Origin: Desulfamplus sp.
GTDB taxonomy: Bacteria; Desulfobacterota; Desulfobacteria; Desulfobacterales; Desulfobacteraceae
Reading direction: 5' to 3'
Assembly: GCA_015232555.1 (NCBI GenBank)
Contig: JADFZJ010000034.1
Location: 1-44,651, forward strand
DNA: 44,651 nt
Part shown: positions 29,417 to 38,455 of the stretch, piece by piece
Layout: each line of letters opens with the position of its first letter
Position numbering within the stretch: the stretch's first letter is position 1
The notes under the pieces: generated by a model
Database searches by the model: none
What the model was told of the DNA's origin: nothing
What the model saw: the letters and a program-made list of their open reading frames with translations, nothing else
Position numbers and translations under genes: made by a program

Positions 29417-32400
29417 TTGCAAAAAAGGTTACTGTTTGTTGCGGTTATCATTAGTTTTCTAATATTTGTTTTTGTCTCAATACCTGTAATAATGGACAAC
29501 AAATCTGTCCAGAAGGCAATTTCCGATTTTATTCTAACTCAATTTCGACAAGGTTTGCATCTTAAACAGGATACGCCTGAGAGTATGCTCCTTCAAGGTA
29601 TTACTCTATACAGTGTTAAATTTTCTCTTTTCCCATTTCCAACAGTTGATTTGTCAGATATTAAAATTACTGCTCCGCCGCTTAAAAACATTACTATTGA
29701 CAAATTATCAATTGTTTTTTCTCCTGATTCGTTTACCAAAAAGCAATTTCTTGTAAAAAATATAACGATTCAAAATCCAGTTATTCCTTCGTCCGCTTCT
29801 TTTCTGTCATTTCCTTTTAAACAAGAACATAACTTGTTTGACTATTTGGAAGAAGAGCAGAAAGATTTTTCCATAAATATCAATAATCTGACATCTGACA
29901 TATTTAAAAAGGCAGATATACAGGTGTTGATAGCCCCTGTTAAAAAGAGCATTTCCGCAGATATAACCATCCATGATTTTACACTGCCTGATTTTAGCCC
30001 GATTAATAACACAAATAATCACCCACAAATTATATCAGAGAAAAATATTAACTCTGACAAAACGTTTACGGCAGAGCAAAATCTAAAAACTGATAAAAAT
30101 ATTACAATAAAAAAAATCATTTGCAGTGCGGATATCACAGAAAATGAATCTACAATAGAGATGAACCATATTGCAATTCCACATCTCTGCAATGATCTTT
30201 ACATACAGTTCAAGCATAAAAAACATAAAGGCGTTGATAGTGATAAGGTGGTTGAAAATACAAAACTCCTGTTTTCGGGTAAGGATGTAAATGTTGATGC
30301 TGTGCGACCCGTTGTTCTAAAATTACTGCCTGATAATCACATAGCAGATAAAATTTTTCAGATTCTTTATGGAGGTGTAGTTAAGGAGATAGAAGTTCTT
30401 TTTAAAAAAAATAGAAATCAATCAGCTATTGGTAGCAGAACAACCTCATATCTTTTCAGTAAAGAGTCAATAAGAGAGCTGTTTAATCCACTCATAATGA
30501 TAATTAACGGAGATGTTAAAAACGGCACAATCAACATCCCAGCCACCCATCTTACCGCAACAGAAACTGATGCTGTGGTTACTGTAAAAGAGGGAATTTT
30601 GCACACTGAAATTTTAAAGGGACTGATTGATAAATCACGAGTAAACAACGGAACTCTTGATGTAAATTTGGTTAATCAGCGACACCATTTTTCTGGAGAA
30701 TTTGATATATCAGCAGACCTTGCCCATCTAAACAATGTATTACAGGAACTTCTGCCAAACAGATCAGTCTCAAAAGAACTTGCCTTGCTTCGTGATATTC
30801 AAGGTGAGACAAAGGGCACTTTAAAACTTGAAGGCGAAAAACATCATAAACCCTCAATAATTGTAAACGCCAACGATATTAAGCTAAAGGGTATATACCC
30901 ACGGTTTCCACAAAAATTTTCAATTGTTGATGGTAATTTAAAATACAATAGTAAAACTAACAATATCACCATTGATAATATCAACGGGAGTTTGGGCAAA
31001 TCACGTTTTCTTAATTTTGGTGCATCTCTGACTCTTGATAAAAGTCATCTTCTTAAAATAGGCTCGGGAAAAGCAGAACTTGCAATTGAGCAGGTGCTTC
31101 TATGGTTTACATCATTAAAAACAACTTCATCATCAATACTGCCTCTTATTAAGTCTTCTAACGGCAATATATATCTGAAAGAGATAGCATTTAAAGGGGA
31201 GCTTATGAAGCCCGAAACTTGGGATTACTTTGTTGAGGGTAACTGTAATTCAATAAAGCTTGGACAGGACAGAACTTCTAATTTTGTAGAACAAGAAGGG
31301 TTGGAGAGACCTTCTAATGAGCTTGAACAACAATTGGACAGAGCATCTTACAGTGGTGAGATATCTGATATTAAAGCCGATTTTCTTATCTCTCCATCTT
31401 TGAAACGAATATCTCTTGCTAATGCAGTTGTTCAAGATACATCTCTTATATCTGCATTTATAATTGAACTTATGCGGAATGGATTTATAAACCAAAAGAT
31501 GTTTAACCGTATCAGCGTGGTAAGTGATATAAGAGCACCTTTCACAATTAAAGATGTCTATTTTGAACAAAAGATGGAAAAAAAGCTGACTCAAAAAAAT
31601 TTTGATAAGATAAAAAATGGAATACAATCTGATAAAATTATATTAAATAATACCTATAGTGATAATAATGCTTATAGCGATGATATTGAAATAAAGGGAG
31701 AATTGCTTTTTCATAATAATCTTAATATCTCTTTAAATAGAGAAAAAATCAGTAATGAGGCTTTTGAGTATCAGATAAAAATATTAAAAAATGGAGTTGA
31801 TAGTGCAACTATTTTATTTAAAGAGGGAAATTTTAATGAAAAAAATTCGTTACAAGATGGCTCATCTATAAATTTTATAGGCAGATTGAATACAAAAGAT
31901 ATTGAGGAAGTTTTCAATCCAATGTCTGCATCCTACAAATCCCTTATCTCCTTTACGGATGGGAGAGATATTACTATTGAATCGCTACAGCCTGATAATT
32001 ATACAATTACTATAGACAGACTTGATTTAGATTTTATCCTTGAAAAACAAAAACTTATAAGTGTGCCGTTAGCTTCATTGTTAAAAGAAAAATCATCAAA
32101 AAAAGACTCTTCTCCAATAGTTTTGACACTTAACAGTGAGAAATTTACTGATAAAAAAATTATAATTGTTCCGTTCTCTGCCCGAATTGTTATTAATGGG
32201 CGTAATAGAAATATTACAATCGACAATATGCAGATGTGCAATGTCAACGGTTCAATTGAGGTCAATATCACAAAAGAGTCCACAGATTTTTTTCTTACTC
32301 TGCAAGATGATAATAAGAAAATTGAACCTGTTATAGACTGTTTTTATCATGGAGATAGGCTGATGCAGGGAAATTACTCCTTAAAAGCATCTCTTTATGC

Positions 32401-33028
32401 ACGAGGAGACTCAAACAACAATCTAAATAATAGAATAGATGAGACACAGGAAAACAGCAGCCCCGCAAATATCAATATCAAGAATTTTAAATCAATCATA
32501 AAACAGAATCTTACAGGTAGAGTTGAAATGACCTCTGATGGTGGACGAATTTTCAGATTGACACTCCTGTCAAGAATTCTTTCTATGCTAAATATTTCAA
32601 AGTTGATGGAGGGGCAGTTTCCTGATATTGAGCAGAACGGTTTTGCCTTCAGCTCTATCAATATTGTTGCAGATGTGAGAAAAAGCAGACTTATTCTAAA
32701 ACATGCTGTTATTAACGGAGTAGATATGACACTTCTGTTTACTGGATGGATTGATATATTTACCCGTAAGATTGATCTCACCTGTTTAGTTGCACCACTA
32801 AAGACCGCAGACAGAATTATAGGCAAAATCCCCATTATAAATACAATGTTAAGAGGCAGGTTGATATCAGTTCCAGTAAAGGCAACAGGTACTTTAAATA
32901 ACCCTGAAGTTACGATTCTTGACCCTTCAGAAGTGGGAAAAACTATTATCAACACGATGGTTGATATTATCACAACACCATTTAAATTGCTTGATAACAT
33001 TCAGTCTGAAACGACTCAAACTCAATAA
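29417..33028 (+). CDS. Giant AsmA-like envelope protein (possible phospholipid-transport bridge)
   Basis: The preferred start is TTG at 29417 (1204 codons), one base after the prc stop. The frame is open back to an ATG at 29288, but that part overlaps prc coding sequence and lacks the hydrophobic start. An N-terminal membrane anchor (about 5-26) is followed by a long beta-rich region without enzymatic motifs. The C-terminus has the AsmA-like pattern: MLNISKLMEGQFPDIEQNGF, a DVRKSRLIL strand, MTLLFTGWIDIFTRKIDLT and VKATGTLNNPEV. AsmA/TamB/YhdP proteins span the periplasm and support phospholipid movement to the outer membrane; that role is inferred from the family. Asn and Ile richness and AAT/ATA codons reflect local AT content. 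Confidence 0.82.
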   Translation: MQKRLLFVAVIISFLIFVFVSIPVIMDNKSVQKAISDFILTQFRQGLHLKQDTPESMLLQGITLYSVKFSLFPFPTVDLSDIKITAPPLKNITIDKLSIVFSPDSFTKKQFLVKNITIQNPVIPSSASFLSFPFKQEHNLFDYLEEEQKDFSININNLTSDIFKKADIQVLIAPVKKSISADITIHDFTLPDFSPINNTNNHPQIISEKNINSDKTFTAEQNLKTDKNITIKKIICSADITENESTIEMNHIAIPHLCNDLYIQFKHKKHKGVDSDKVVENTKLLFSGKDVNVDAVRPVVLKLLPDNHIADKIFQILYGGVVKEIEVLFKKNRNQSAIGSRTTSYLFSKESIRELFNPLIMIINGDVKNGTINIPATHLTATETDAVVTVKEGILHTEILKGLIDKSRVNNGTLDVNLVNQRHHFSGEFDISADLAHLNNVLQELLPNRSVSKELALLRDIQGETKGTLKLEGEKHHKPSIIVNANDIKLKGIYPRFPQKFSIVDGNLKYNSKTNNITIDNINGSLGKSRFLNFGASLTLDKSHLLKIGSGKAELAIEQVLLWFTSLKTTSSSILPLIKSSNGNIYLKEIAFKGELMKPETWDYFVEGNCNSIKLGQDRTSNFVEQEGLERPSNELEQQLDRASYSGEISDIKADFLISPSLKRISLANAVVQDTSLISAFIIELMRNGFINQKMFNRISVVSDIRAPFTIKDVYFEQKMEKKLTQKNFDKIKNGIQSDKIILNNTYSDNNAYSDDIEIKGELLFHNNLNISLNREKISNEAFEYQIKILKNGVDSATILFKEGNFNEKNSLQDGSSINFIGRLNTKDIEEVFNPMSASYKSLISFTDGRDITIESLQPDNYTITIDRLDLDFILEKQKLISVPLASLLKEKSSKKDSSPIVLTLNSEKFTDKKIIIVPFSARIVINGRNRNITIDNMQMCNVNGSIEVNITKESTDFFLTLQDDNKKIEPVIDCFYHGDRLMQGNYSLKASLYARGDSNNNLNNRIDETQENSSPANINIKNFKSIIKQNLTGRVEMTSDGGRIFRLTLLSRILSMLNISKLMEGQFPDIEQNGFAFSSINIVADVRKSRLILKHAVINGVDMTLLFTGWIDIFTRKIDLTCLVAPLKTADRIIGKIPIINTMLRGRLISVPVKATGTLNNPEVTILDPSEVGKTIINTMVDIITTPFKLLDNIQSETTQTQ

Positions 33029-33034
33029 TATGGG

Positions 33035-33077
33035 CACTTGAGACGGGTATTTCACTTGAGTATTATTGGCAATTGAG
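33035..33077 (+). repeat. Three iterated CANTTGAG repeats upstream of the HDOD gene
   Basis: CACTTGAG at 33035-33042 and 33053-33060, then CAATTGAG at 33070-33077, spaced 18 and 17 bases apart. TTGGCAAT (about 33066-33073) also pairs with ATTGCCAA about 30 bases downstream. The position, 50-95 bases before the next gene, would suit regulator binding sites. Confidence 0.4.
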
Positions 33078-33128
33078 TATAATCATAGATACTGTTGCAT
33101 TGCCAATTGATTAATGGAGAACTCTTAA

Positions 33129-34844
33129 ATGGGTAACAATATTAAAGCGGGTTCAGGAATCGAACTTGATCGGATTGAGCTTCCTGACCTGCCAGGGCTT
33201 AATGATGACGATGATGACTCTGCTAAGCGACAAGTCATATCTTCTCAGCAGGTAAGCCAATTAATAGTGAATACAAGTCAATACTCAGGTGATCGGGAGA
33301 ACTATGAACAGGTACGTCTCTCCCACATTCTTGACGATCTGGATAAAAAGATGAAATCAGGAAAATTTCTTCACACCTTTACTGCACAGGTTGAAGAGAT
33401 CAACCGAGTTATTAAAATGAAGTATGCCTCAACAAGAGATATTGCATCAGTGATACTCAAGGATGTTGCATTAGCCTCAAGAGTTCTCTCAATTGTAAAT
33501 TCATGCTATTATGGACAGTTCAGTCAGAAGGGAATCTCAAGCATTCCAGAGGCAATGGTAATTTTAGGTACAGAAGAGGTGCAACAGGCTGCCGCAACAT
33601 TACTTCTATTCGAGTTTATGCGGGATATATCAAAAAGTGAAATGTTAAAAGAAAAATCTCTTGCAAGCCTAATGCGTGGCATGATGGCAAAAGAGCTTGC
33701 ACAAGGGGCAAAATACAAAGCACCTGATGAGTTTCAGCTTGTGGCAATGCTGTATGATATAGGCGAGCAGATTATTCTATTTTGTGATCCTGAAGCCTAC
33801 CAGAAGATTCGCAGAATATCTGAACAAAAACAAGTTGATATGGAGGCAGTCTCAAGAAAGTTTATAGGGGCATCTTTCAGCCAAATTGGAAGCGGAATCA
33901 CTGCTGGTTGGGGCTTTCCTCAAACCATAGTTGATTGCATAAAGCCATTTAAAGAGTTTAATATGAATCCATCCTCATTGACAAGCCAAAATCTTAAACG
34001 TCTTGTAGCCTCTTTTACAAATGAACTTGCTAATATTGACTGGCGTATCAGTGAAAGTATGAGAAAAAGGAAACTTGAGGATATTATAAAACGTTACGGG
34101 CATTTTTTAGATGTAGGAATGGCTGCTGCTGACGGACTTTTAAGCAATGCACTTGAGAAGGTTGAAAACCATGCAAAGGTTCTTAAAATTTCTCTCAGAA
34201 ACAGCCGATTTGACCGCAGTGCTGTAGAACCGTCAGCAGATTTGAATGTTGCATCTGCTGAAAATCTCTGGACAACTTCGCAGATTGTCCCTGAAGGTAT
34301 GGCAGAAGGGGTCAGACAGATTTCAGATAACAATATTATATGGATCGAAAATCATATCAAAAAGATTGAAAAAGTTATGGCTTCCAGTTTCAAACTGAGT
34401 GAAATTCTCCATCTTATCATTACCACAATATATAAAGGATTCTTTTTTTCTAAAATTTCAATCTGCATTATGAACAGGCAAAGCGGCATTATGGCCGTTA
34501 GATTTGTACTTGGAGATGCGTCTGAAAAATTTAGCAAGGATTTTAAATTTACAGTGTCAGACAGCGATGACACCTTTAATAAGGCTTTAAGCACAGGACT
34601 TGATATTGTGGTGGAAGATGTGAGTGATAAATATTTAAACAGCAAAATTCCTAATTGGTATATTGAAGGACATTTTGCCGAAGCCTTTGCAATTTACCCT
34701 CTTGTGGTTGAACAGAAGAAGATCGGGCTTATATATGTTGATTGGGATAAAAGTCAGACACACCTTTTTTCTGATCAGACAAAACATTTGATGCAGAGGC
34801 TCAAAAATCTGACAATTACAGCTATAAGAAAAAGTAGAACTTAA
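33129..34844 (+). CDS. HDOD-GAF domain signalling protein
   Basis: The product has 571 residues. An HDOD domain occupies about 65-290 (VILKDVALASRVLSIVNSC, YDIGEQII, GWGFPQTIVDCI); it is related to HD phosphohydrolases but lacks their metal ligands. A linker leads to a GAF domain at about 405-565 (ILHLIITTIYKGFFFSKI, VGL-like IGLIYVDW). Proteins of this type act as signalling scaffolds linked to chemotaxis, motility or cyclic-di-GMP control. The first 40 residues are acidic and unconserved. No cognate kinase lies next to it; it stands between the AsmA-like gene and an exporter. Confidence 0.88.
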   Translation: MGNNIKAGSGIELDRIELPDLPGLNDDDDDSAKRQVISSQQVSQLIVNTSQYSGDRENYEQVRLSHILDDLDKKMKSGKFLHTFTAQVEEINRVIKMKYASTRDIASVILKDVALASRVLSIVNSCYYGQFSQKGISSIPEAMVILGTEEVQQAAATLLLFEFMRDISKSEMLKEKSLASLMRGMMAKELAQGAKYKAPDEFQLVAMLYDIGEQIILFCDPEAYQKIRRISEQKQVDMEAVSRKFIGASFSQIGSGITAGWGFPQTIVDCIKPFKEFNMNPSSLTSQNLKRLVASFTNELANIDWRISESMRKRKLEDIIKRYGHFLDVGMAAADGLLSNALEKVENHAKVLKISLRNSRFDRSAVEPSADLNVASAENLWTTSQIVPEGMAEGVRQISDNNIIWIENHIKKIEKVMASSFKLSEILHLIITTIYKGFFFSKISICIMNRQSGIMAVRFVLGDASEKFSKDFKFTVSDSDDTFNKALSTGLDIVVEDVSDKYLNSKIPNWYIEGHFAEAFAIYPLVVEQKKIGLIYVDWDKSQTHLFSDQTKHLMQRLKNLTITAIRKSRT

Positions 34845-34912
34845 AAAGTGTGGGCTGCTCCAAGCATTTAGGTGATTAAAAAACTTTTTTCTTAAAACTG
34901 AAGTAAAAACAA

Positions 34913-36343
34913 ATGAACCATAATAAATATCTCCTCTCCACACTATGGGTAATTGCAGCAGTCCAATTTCTTACGCCATTCATGTTTTCGGCAGTAGGGG
35001 TTGCACTGCCTGCTATTGGGAAAGAATTTTCAGCAAAAGCTTTTCAACTTGGTTTGATTGAGATGGTATATATACTTGGACTTGCACTTTTTCTTCTCCC
35101 CTTAGGACGATTTGCCGATATTTATGGACGTAAACGAATATTTCTCAGCGGTACATTTTTTATGATACTTGCCACAATATCAATATCTCTTGCTCCTGAC
35201 ATCAAATTCATTATTATTTTTCGATTTATTCAAGGTATATGTGCAGCCATGATAACTTCAACCAGCTTTGCAATACTAACTTCCATTTTTCCACAGGAGA
35301 AGAGAGGCAGAGCTATGGGTGTTGTTGTCAGCAGCGTCTATCTTGGTATCTCAACAGGTCCCACTCTTGCTGGCTTGATGGTTCAGTATCTAAACTGGCG
35401 ATGGATTTTTTACGCAGCGGTTCCAATTGAGATTGCAGTTTTTCTTTTTGCACTAACAAGCCTGAAAGGAGAATGGTCAGACGCAAAAGGAGAAAAGTTT
35501 GACTGGTTTGGAAGCGTAGTCTATATGCTTTCACTTGCTTTAATTATTGTGGGAGTTGTGGAAGTTAACCATTTTGCGTCTGCTAAATGGTTTGCAGTTG
35601 GAGGCATTGCAGGAATGGCTCTTTTTATAATATATCAGTTGCAAATAGAATCGCCGTTACTTCCATTAAAAAAAATATTTAAAAATAGAGTTTTTATGTT
35701 CAGCAATGCTGCAACGTGGCTGAACTATGCTGCATCGTTCGGGGTAACATTTTTTTTCAGCATCTATCTTCAGGTGGTAAGGGGCATTTCTCCTAACAAT
35801 GCTGGATTTATTTTAGTTTTTCAGCCATTGCTCCAAGCAGTATGTGCCCCTTTTGCAGGCAGATTATCAGACCGTTATCAACCTGCATGGATTGCTACAG
35901 GCGGAATGTCTCTTTGCACTATCGGGCTTGTTCTATCTTCCATGATTACAGTAGATACGCCGTTTGTTATGATTTATGGCATACTTATTGTCATGGGGCT
36001 TGGTTTTGGATTTTTTTCAACACCAAACAACACTGCCATAATGGGAAGTATTACACCGCGAGATTATGGAATCGCATCAAGCATTATTGCCACAATGAGA
36101 ACCACTGGTATGCTGACCAGCATGACTATAGCTACGGTATTGATTTCACACTATCTTGGAACAGAGCCATTAACTGCTGCTACAGGTGAGCTGTTTCTAT
36201 TAACTATGCACACAGCAATGGTTTTGTTTAGTGGAATGGGTCTGGTTGCAATCTTTTTGTCAATGGGAAGAATAATACGACCCAAATATAAAAAGTCATC
36301 CGCTCCTCCATACAGTACAAACTCCACGCCTAAAAAAAATTAA
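34913..36343 (+). CDS. MFS drug/metabolite exporter, DHA2 family (14 transmembrane helices)
   Basis: The product has 476 residues, almost wholly hydrophobic, with a pattern consistent with 14 helices. Motif A GRFADIYGRKR is at 65-75, and a motif C-like GISTGPTLAG lies in helix 5. EmrB/QacA-type proteins of this group export hydrophobic compounds by proton antiport. It is a single-component system here; no adjacent membrane-fusion or outer-membrane gene is present. The substrate is unknown. Confidence 0.88.
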   Translation: MNHNKYLLSTLWVIAAVQFLTPFMFSAVGVALPAIGKEFSAKAFQLGLIEMVYILGLALFLLPLGRFADIYGRKRIFLSGTFFMILATISISLAPDIKFIIIFRFIQGICAAMITSTSFAILTSIFPQEKRGRAMGVVVSSVYLGISTGPTLAGLMVQYLNWRWIFYAAVPIEIAVFLFALTSLKGEWSDAKGEKFDWFGSVVYMLSLALIIVGVVEVNHFASAKWFAVGGIAGMALFIIYQLQIESPLLPLKKIFKNRVFMFSNAATWLNYAASFGVTFFFSIYLQVVRGISPNNAGFILVFQPLLQAVCAPFAGRLSDRYQPAWIATGGMSLCTIGLVLSSMITVDTPFVMIYGILIVMGLGFGFFSTPNNTAIMGSITPRDYGIASSIIATMRTTGMLTSMTIATVLISHYLGTEPLTAATGELFLLTMHTAMVLFSGMGLVAIFLSMGRIIRPKYKKSSAPPYSTNSTPKKN

Positions 36344-36365
36344 TCAATTTGCACTATTATCTTGA

Positions 36366-36410
36366 CTGAGCGGCTGTTCAGAAATATCCTTCAAGCTGAG
36401 CGGCTGTTCA
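36366..36410 (+). promoter_or_regulatory. 15-bp direct repeat, possible operator of the carboxyltransferase cluster
   Basis: CTGAGCGGCTGTTCA occurs at 36366-36380 and exactly 30 bases later at 36396-36410. Each unit is an imperfect dyad (TGA...TCA). The pair lies about 135-180 bases before the mmdA-like start and some 40 bases before a TTGACT hexamer (about 36449). Exact 30-base phasing (about three helical turns) suits two protein dimers on the same face. Confidence 0.45.
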
Positions 36411-36544
36411 TAAACACTACCTATCTTAAAATATAAATACCCGTTTTTTGTTGACTTATTTATTGCAGTTGTAGTTCATTAGAATCTGTTTTAAAGTTAT
36501 AAATCTGTTTTTTAAACCAGCAATTTCACAAGGAGAGAATAAGT

Positions 36545-38098
36545 ATGGGAGTTATAGCAGACAAGATAAGGGAGCTGCAAAAAAGAGAAGCAAAGATTCT
36601 TGAAATGGGAGGAGCGAAAGCTCTTGAAAAGAGGCGTGAAGATGGCAAGCTGAATGCCAGAGAGCGGTTAAATCTCCTTTTTGACAAAGGAACTTTCAGA
36701 GAGATAGATATGTTTGTAACTCATAGATGCGTAAACTTTGGAATGGAAAAGGTAGAAATTCCAGCAGACGGAGTTATAACTGGTCATGGCAAAGTTGATG
36801 GACGCACTCTATTTGCATATTCCCAAGATTTTACATCACGAGCTGGCAGTTTAGGCGAGATGCAGGCAAAAAAGATATGCAAGGTTATGGATATGGCAAT
36901 AAAAGCTGGTGCACCTATTGTTGGAATGAACGATTCAGGCGGAGCAAGGATACAAGAGGGTGTTGATGCACTTTCAGGCTATGGCGAAATATTTTTCAGA
37001 AATGCCTCAGCTTCTGGAGTGATTCCCCAAATTTCAGCAATAATGGGAACAACTGCCGGCGGTGCTGTCTATTCTCCTGCAATGACAGACTGGATATTTA
37101 TGGTCAAAGATTCAAGCTATATGTTTATCACAGGACCTCAAGTTATCAAATCTGTAACAGGTGAGGAGATAAGTTTTGAAGAGCTTGGCGGTGCTATGGC
37201 TCACAACGAAAAGAGCGGAGTTGCCCATTTTGCCTGTGAATCTGAAGAAGATACTATTACACAGATTAAGTTGCTTTTATCATATCTGCCATCTAATAAC
37301 ATGGAAGACCCTCCATACATTCCAACTCAAGACTCTCCGCACAGAATTGACGAGAGCCTTGATAAGTTGATTCCTGATAATCCAAATGCCTCTTATGACA
37401 TCAAGAGCGTTATCACCTCTATTGTTGACAATGGAATCTATTTTGAACCGCATCAATATTTTGCAAAAAATATAGTTATCTGCTTTGCAAGGATGAACGG
37501 CAGACCAATCGGCATAATCGCAAATCAGCCGGCATACCTTGCAGGCTGTCTTGATATCAATGCATCTGATAAGGCAACAAGATTTATCCGTTTTTGTGAT
37601 GCTTTTAATATTCCTATGCTTACCATTGCCGATGTTCCCGGTTACCTGCCAGGAAGCGAACAGGAGTGGGGAGGAATTATCCGTCATGGTGCAAAGCTCT
37701 TGTGGTGCTACTCTGAAGCAACTGTTCCAAAACTTCTCTTAATTACCCGCAAAGATTACGGCGGAGCATATATTGCCATGTGCTCAAGGCATCTTGGTGC
37801 AGATATGGCGTTTGCGTGGCCCAGTGCCCAAATTGCGGTTATGGGTGCAGAAGGGGCAGCAAATATCATTCATGCAAAGGAGATAAAAAACTCTGACGAC
37901 CCAAAAGAGACCAGAAAGCAGAAGATAAAGGAATATGAAGACCTTTTCTCAAATCCATACTGTGCAGCAAGCCGCGGATATGTTGATGCAGTCATAAGAC
38001 CAGCAGAGACAAGGGCACGCCTTTGTGATGCTTTAGATGCTCTCTGCACAAAAAGAGAGATACGTCCAGCCAAGAAACATGGAAATATTCCAGTGTAG
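36545..38098 (+). CDS. mmdA: Acyl-CoA carboxylase / methylmalonyl-CoA carboxyltransferase subunit (12S/MmdA-like)
   Basis: The product has 517 residues, standard for the family. The two crotonase-like halves show their oxyanion-hole glycines: GGARIQEGV (132-140) and GGAYIAM (406-412). The ISFEELGGAMAHNEKSG segment is typical of propionyl/methylmalonyl-CoA enzymes. AAGGAG precedes the ATG. With the OadA-like protein downstream it could move CO2 from methylmalonyl-CoA to a biotin carrier, giving pyruvate to oxaloacetate transfer as in propionibacteria, or work in propionyl-CoA carboxylation. Such reactions belong to the methylmalonyl-CoA route of propionate metabolism. Confidence 0.93.
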   Translation: MGVIADKIRELQKREAKILEMGGAKALEKRREDGKLNARERLNLLFDKGTFREIDMFVTHRCVNFGMEKVEIPADGVITGHGKVDGRTLFAYSQDFTSRAGSLGEMQAKKICKVMDMAIKAGAPIVGMNDSGGARIQEGVDALSGYGEIFFRNASASGVIPQISAIMGTTAGGAVYSPAMTDWIFMVKDSSYMFITGPQVIKSVTGEEISFEELGGAMAHNEKSGVAHFACESEEDTITQIKLLLSYLPSNNMEDPPYIPTQDSPHRIDESLDKLIPDNPNASYDIKSVITSIVDNGIYFEPHQYFAKNIVICFARMNGRPIGIIANQPAYLAGCLDINASDKATRFIRFCDAFNIPMLTIADVPGYLPGSEQEWGGIIRHGAKLLWCYSEATVPKLLLITRKDYGGAYIAMCSRHLGADMAFAWPSAQIAVMGAEGAANIIHAKEIKNSDDPKETRKQKIKEYEDLFSNPYCAASRGYVDAVIRPAETRARLCDALDALCTKREIRPAKKHGNIPV

Positions 38099-38147
38099 AT
38101 TGTCGCCTTGTATAAATAGGAGCATAAACCTTGAGGATATAAGATAA

Positions 38148-38366
38148 ATGAGCATAGATAAAAAACAATTAGCTGCAATTACATCAGCAGTATTTACGTA
38201 TATTAAGACTCAAGAAGAGGCGGCTTCTGCACCATCTTCTTTTGAGCAGCACTATGTTTCAAGTTTTGTAGTTAATCCACAGAATTACCCAAGTGTCTGG
38301 GGGCTTGCTGGAAGAAATGCACAGATGACTATCCGTTCAATGATGCAGATGAGAACATTTAAATAA
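38148..38366 (+). CDS. Small protein of the carboxyltransferase cluster (possible OadG/MmdD-like accessory)
   Basis: The product has 72 residues. The N-terminus (KKQLAAITSAVFTYIKTQEE) and C-terminus (WGLAGRNAQMTIRSMMQMR) look conserved in style, with a variable Ser/Ala-rich middle. It lacks the membrane helix of OadG, but resembles the soluble end of decarboxylase delta/gamma subunits, which hold the complex together. It lies 49 bases after the mmdA-like gene and 89 before the oadA-like gene, so it is probably a structural or assembly subunit; the precise family is uncertain. Confidence 0.65.
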   Translation: MSIDKKQLAAITSAVFTYIKTQEEAASAPSSFEQHYVSSFVVNPQNYPSVWGLAGRNAQMTIRSMMQMRTFK

Positions 38367-38455
38367 TAGAAATTTGGTTAGCTGAACGTCTTGAAACGTT
38401 GGCTGCTAATACTCAAAAAATAATTTAAGGATAAATTTAAGGAGAAAATATATAA

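Noticed and set aside
36366-36410. CRISPR-like repeat pair
   Set aside because: Only two 15-base units with one 15-base spacer and no cas genes nearby; a regulatory site is more likely.
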